From the NCBI GenBank assembly GCA_003662305.1, contig QMXU01000043.1, forward strand, positions 1-8,314: 8,314 nt of DNA, read 5' to 3'. Position numbers and translations under genes: made by a program. Shown here in pieces: positions 6,851 to 8,314 of this stretch. Under the pieces are notes generated by a model, which saw only the letters and a list, made by a program, of their open reading frames with translations, was not told the DNA's origin and searched no databases. This DNA comes from Candidatus Hecatellales archaeon (lineage in GTDB: Archaea; Thermoproteota; Bathyarchaeia; Hecatellales; Hecatellaceae). The first letter of the stretch is position 1. Each line of letters starts with the position of its first letter.

Positions 6851-6860
6851 AATATAAAAA
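6851..6860 (-). promoter_or_regulatory. TATA promoter of the membrane protein-TrpB operon
   Basis: On the minus strand, TTTTTATATT follows the purine-rich BRE-like GTAAGG. Transcription would start near 6828, giving a leader of about 25 nt that includes the GGAGG at 6813-6817. A second AT-rich stretch at 6874-6889 is a weaker alternative. Confidence 0.65.
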
Positions 6861-6931
6861 CCTTACTATGCGTAATTAAAAATATATAACGATTTTAAGT
6901 CAGAGAAGTTTTCTTGTGGGCTTTAAACAAC

Positions 6932-6939
6932 ATATTTAA
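6932..6939 (+). promoter_or_regulatory. TATA promoter of the HTH-ACT regulator
   Basis: ATATTTAA lies about 30 nt upstream of the ATG at 6966. The predicted start of transcription is close to 6960, so the message would have almost no leader. No ribosome binding site is present before this ATG, in keeping with leaderless translation. Confidence 0.55.
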
Positions 6940-6953
6940 GTAGAATTAAATGT

Positions 6954-6965
6954 AAATGTACATTT
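6954..6965 (+). promoter_or_regulatory. Candidate operator: perfect 12-bp palindrome at the regulator start
   Basis: AAATGTACATTT reads the same on both strands and ends directly against the ATG of the regulator gene. The six bases before it repeat the left half, so 6948-6965 is AAATGT, AAATGT, ACATTT. It covers the predicted transcription start, where a bound dimer would block expression. Autorepression by the encoded HTH-ACT protein is inferred. I found no second copy near the promoter of the divergent operon. Confidence 0.45.
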
Positions 6966-7469
6966 ATGTGGATTAAGGTTCTGAAGTATTTCGAAGGGCG
7001 TCCCAGAAGACTGGCAGTAGTGCGAGCGCTCATCGAAAACGGGCTTGGAATCCGCGATGGGAAAATCTACTGTAACAAATTCAAAATCAGCACCACCGAA
7101 ATCGCGAAAGCCGTGGGAGTCGACAGGAGAACAGTAATTCAGACGATCCAGAGCATCGAAGGCAACCGCGAGCTTAAAACAATTTTTCAAAATCTAAATT
7201 CCGCAGGCCACTCGCTAAAGGAGGTCGCCCACTATCTGGGGTTCAGCGCCCTAGAAATCACGCCGATGGACGCTAGGATGCCGGGTATTCTTGCGGGAGT
7301 AGCTAAACTGCTGGCTGAAAGGGGGATAAGCATAAGGCAGGCCATAGTTGACGATCCTGAGCTTCACCCTGAGCCTAAGCTAACTCTCATAGTGGAAAAG
7401 AAAATACCCGGCGAAGTGGTGTCCGAAGCCCTTAAGGTTAAGGGTGTAGCCAAGGTTTCAATAAGTTAA
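6966..7469 (+). CDS. HTH-ACT domain transcriptional regulator of amino acid metabolism (COG2150-like)
   Basis: A 167-residue cytoplasmic protein that strongly resembles the archaeal predicted regulators with an N-terminal HTH and C-terminal ACT domain. Residues 1-36 (MWIKVLKYFEG...DGKIYC) match the usual lead-in. The helix-turn-helix is about 42-63 (TTEIAKAVGVDRRTVIQTI). A linker with LKEVAHYLGF leads to the ACT domain at about 96-166, with PGILAGVAKLLAERGISIRQ (106-125) as the ligand-binding helix region. ACT domains bind small ligands, most often amino acids, so this protein probably switches DNA binding with amino acid supply; the ligand is unknown. It is divergent from the TrpB operon across 162 bp and precedes the hydantoinase gene on the same strand. 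A palindrome touching its start codon suggests autoregulation. The full length is normal for the family, and the start is backed by the TATA spacing. Confidence 0.88.
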   Translation: MWIKVLKYFEGRPRRLAVVRALIENGLGIRDGKIYCNKFKISTTEIAKAVGVDRRTVIQTIQSIEGNRELKTIFQNLNSAGHSLKEVAHYLGFSALEITPMDARMPGILAGVAKLLAERGISIRQAIVDDPELHPEPKLTLIVEKKIPGEVVSEALKVKGVAKVSIS

Positions 7470-7484
7470 ACAGTCAACCAGTAA

Positions 7485-7493
7485 CTTTAATAT
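7485..7493 (+). promoter_or_regulatory. Possible TATA promoter of the hydantoinase gene
   Basis: CTTTAATAT lies 16 nt after the regulator stop. Transcription would begin near 7516, about 25 nt before the ATG at 7542. The gene may therefore have its own promoter besides any readthrough from the regulator gene. Confidence 0.4.
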
Positions 7494-7541
7494 TGCTGTC
7501 CCTAAACTCAAAATTAGTAGCGAGCAACTGTGGGTTGCAAA

Positions 7542-8314
7542 ATGGTTTCTGAAGGGGGAGGTTACAGGTTAGGATTCGACATCGGAGGAACTTTCACCGA
7601 CCTTGTTATGGCTGACGAGGCAACCGGGGAAATACGCATAGTGAAAGTTCCTTCAACACCTAAAAACCCGAATGTCGGTGCACTTCAAGGGTTAAAAAGG
7701 CTGCTGGCTGAAAGCAACGTTAAGGCAGGCCAGCTTACCTTCGCCATCCACGGCACAACAGTGGTAACCAACACGGTTATAGAGCAGAAAGGGGCGAAAA
7801 CCGCCCTGATAACCACCAAGGGATTCCGTGATGTGCTGGAAATAGGAAGGGAGCGAAGGGTAACCCAGTACGACATCTTCGAGGAGAGGCTTCCCCCGCT
7901 GGTCCCCAGATACCTCAGAAGAGAAGTAGACGAGCGGACAGCCTTCAACGGGGAAATCCTGAAGGAGCTTAACCGTGAAGAGGTTGAAACCTTAATCCGC
8001 GAGCTAGCCGGGCTTGGCGTTGAATCCATAGCAGTCTGCCTCATCCACTCCTACAGTAACCCCAAGCATGAAAAGGAAATCGAGGAAATCGCAAGTAAAT
8101 CAGCGCCGAACATGAGGGTTTCCCTTTCCTCAGCTGTTCTGCCAGCTTGGAGAGAATATGAGAGAACCTCAACAACCGTTGTAAACGCCTACACAAGGCC
8201 TAAAACTGAAAGATACATGGAAGAGCTGACGGAAGGGCTGAAGGCGGAAGGCTTCAGGGCACGGCTCTTCATTATGACAGCCGCCGGAGGAATAGTCCCC
8301 GTTGAAACAGCAGC
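7542..8314 (+). CDS. hyuA: Hydantoinase/oxoprolinase A-type protein, N-terminal part (3' truncated)
   Basis: 257 residues are visible before the window ends; family members run to roughly 650-700. The N-terminus has the ASKHA-type phosphate loop GFDIGGTFTD (11-20). HGTTVVTNTVIEQKGAK, GFRDVLEIGRERR, and LPAWREYERTSTTVVNAY follow, all typical of N-methylhydantoinase A/5-oxoprolinase A subunits. Those enzymes open a cyclic amide ring (hydantoin or oxoproline) with ATP hydrolysis, usually with a B subunit encoded next to A; none is visible here, but the right edge cuts the gene. Acetone carboxylase subunits share this fold, so the substrate is not certain. ATG 7542 is the likely start; an in-frame GTG at 7530 is possible, and neither has a clear ribosome binding site. 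It lies 72 bp downstream of the HTH-ACT regulator, which may control it. Confidence 0.88.
   Translation, partial: MVSEGGGYRLGFDIGGTFTDLVMADEATGEIRIVKVPSTPKNPNVGALQGLKRLLAESNVKAGQLTFAIHGTTVVTNTVIEQKGAKTALITTKGFRDVLEIGRERRVTQYDIFEERLPPLVPRYLRREVDERTAFNGEILKELNREEVETLIRELAGLGVESIAVCLIHSYSNPKHEKEIEEIASKSAPNMRVSLSSAVLPAWREYERTSTTVVNAYTRPKTERYMEELTEGLKAEGFRARLFIMTAAGGIVPVETA

Noticed and set aside
6874..6889. AT-rich stretch as a second operator
   Set aside because: Only the 6-bp TAATTA is symmetric, which is expected by chance in such AT-rich DNA; it does not match the hexamers at 6948-6965.
6804..6900. A trp-type leader peptide or attenuator before the operon
   Set aside because: The predicted leader is only about 25 nt and holds no Trp-rich reading frame or competing hairpins.
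7685..8044. 119-codon minus-strand frame opposite the hydantoinase gene
   Set aside because: It is the antisense shadow of a conserved coding region; the Ser- and Arg-rich product is typical of such shadows.
1..8314. CRISPR arrays, insertion sequences, tRNA or rRNA genes
   Set aside because: No spaced direct repeats, transposase-like frames, terminal inverted repeats or RNA-gene folds were seen on reading either strand.

Overview
The window looks like a piece of an archaeal chromosome. The promoters I can place have archaeal TATA/BRE form. Short poly-T tracts follow genes where terminators are expected, and strong GGTGG/GGAGG ribosome binding sites precede most starts. Several proteins belong to families typical of archaea: a COG3199-type ATP-NAD kinase, TrpB2-type tryptophan synthase beta, and a COG2150-type HTH-ACT regulator. 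The lineage cannot be fixed from this sequence. An uncultivated Thermoproteota/Bathyarchaeia-like or Archaeoglobi-like genome would fit, but that is a guess.

Layout. (1) 1-774, plus strand: the C-terminal end of a GltD-like FAD oxidoreductase carrying a degenerate GIY-YIG-like domain, followed at once by a 76-residue cysteine protein. (2) 792-1409, minus strand: two small unrecognised genes with good ribosome binding sites, the first behind a clear TATA box. (3) 1480-2589, minus: an ATP-NAD-kinase-like protein. (4) 2693-6803, minus: a tight three-gene operon. In transcription order it holds a ten-helix membrane protein built of five two-helix repeats, a TrpB2 paralogue that has lost most of its catalytic signatures, and an apparently intact TrpB2. 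It ends in a poly-T terminator. (5) 6804-6965: a divergent promoter region with a perfect palindrome against the start codon of the regulator. (6) 6966-7469, plus: the HTH-ACT regulator. (7) 7542 to the right edge, plus: the N-terminal part of a HyuA-type hydantoinase/oxoprolinase.

How the parts may work together (inference): regions 4-7 look like one amino-acid-related module. An amino-acid-sensing regulator lies between a membrane-protein/TrpB/TrpB-like operon and a hydantoinase gene. The intact and degenerate TrpB paralogues, 16 bp apart, suggest an active subunit with a regulatory or scaffold partner, or a partner with a new chemistry. The membrane protein could move the substrate or product. 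No trpA or other trp biosynthesis gene is visible, so the TrpB2 may act without TrpA, for example in indole salvage or another beta-replacement reaction. This pairing is the most interesting part of the window.
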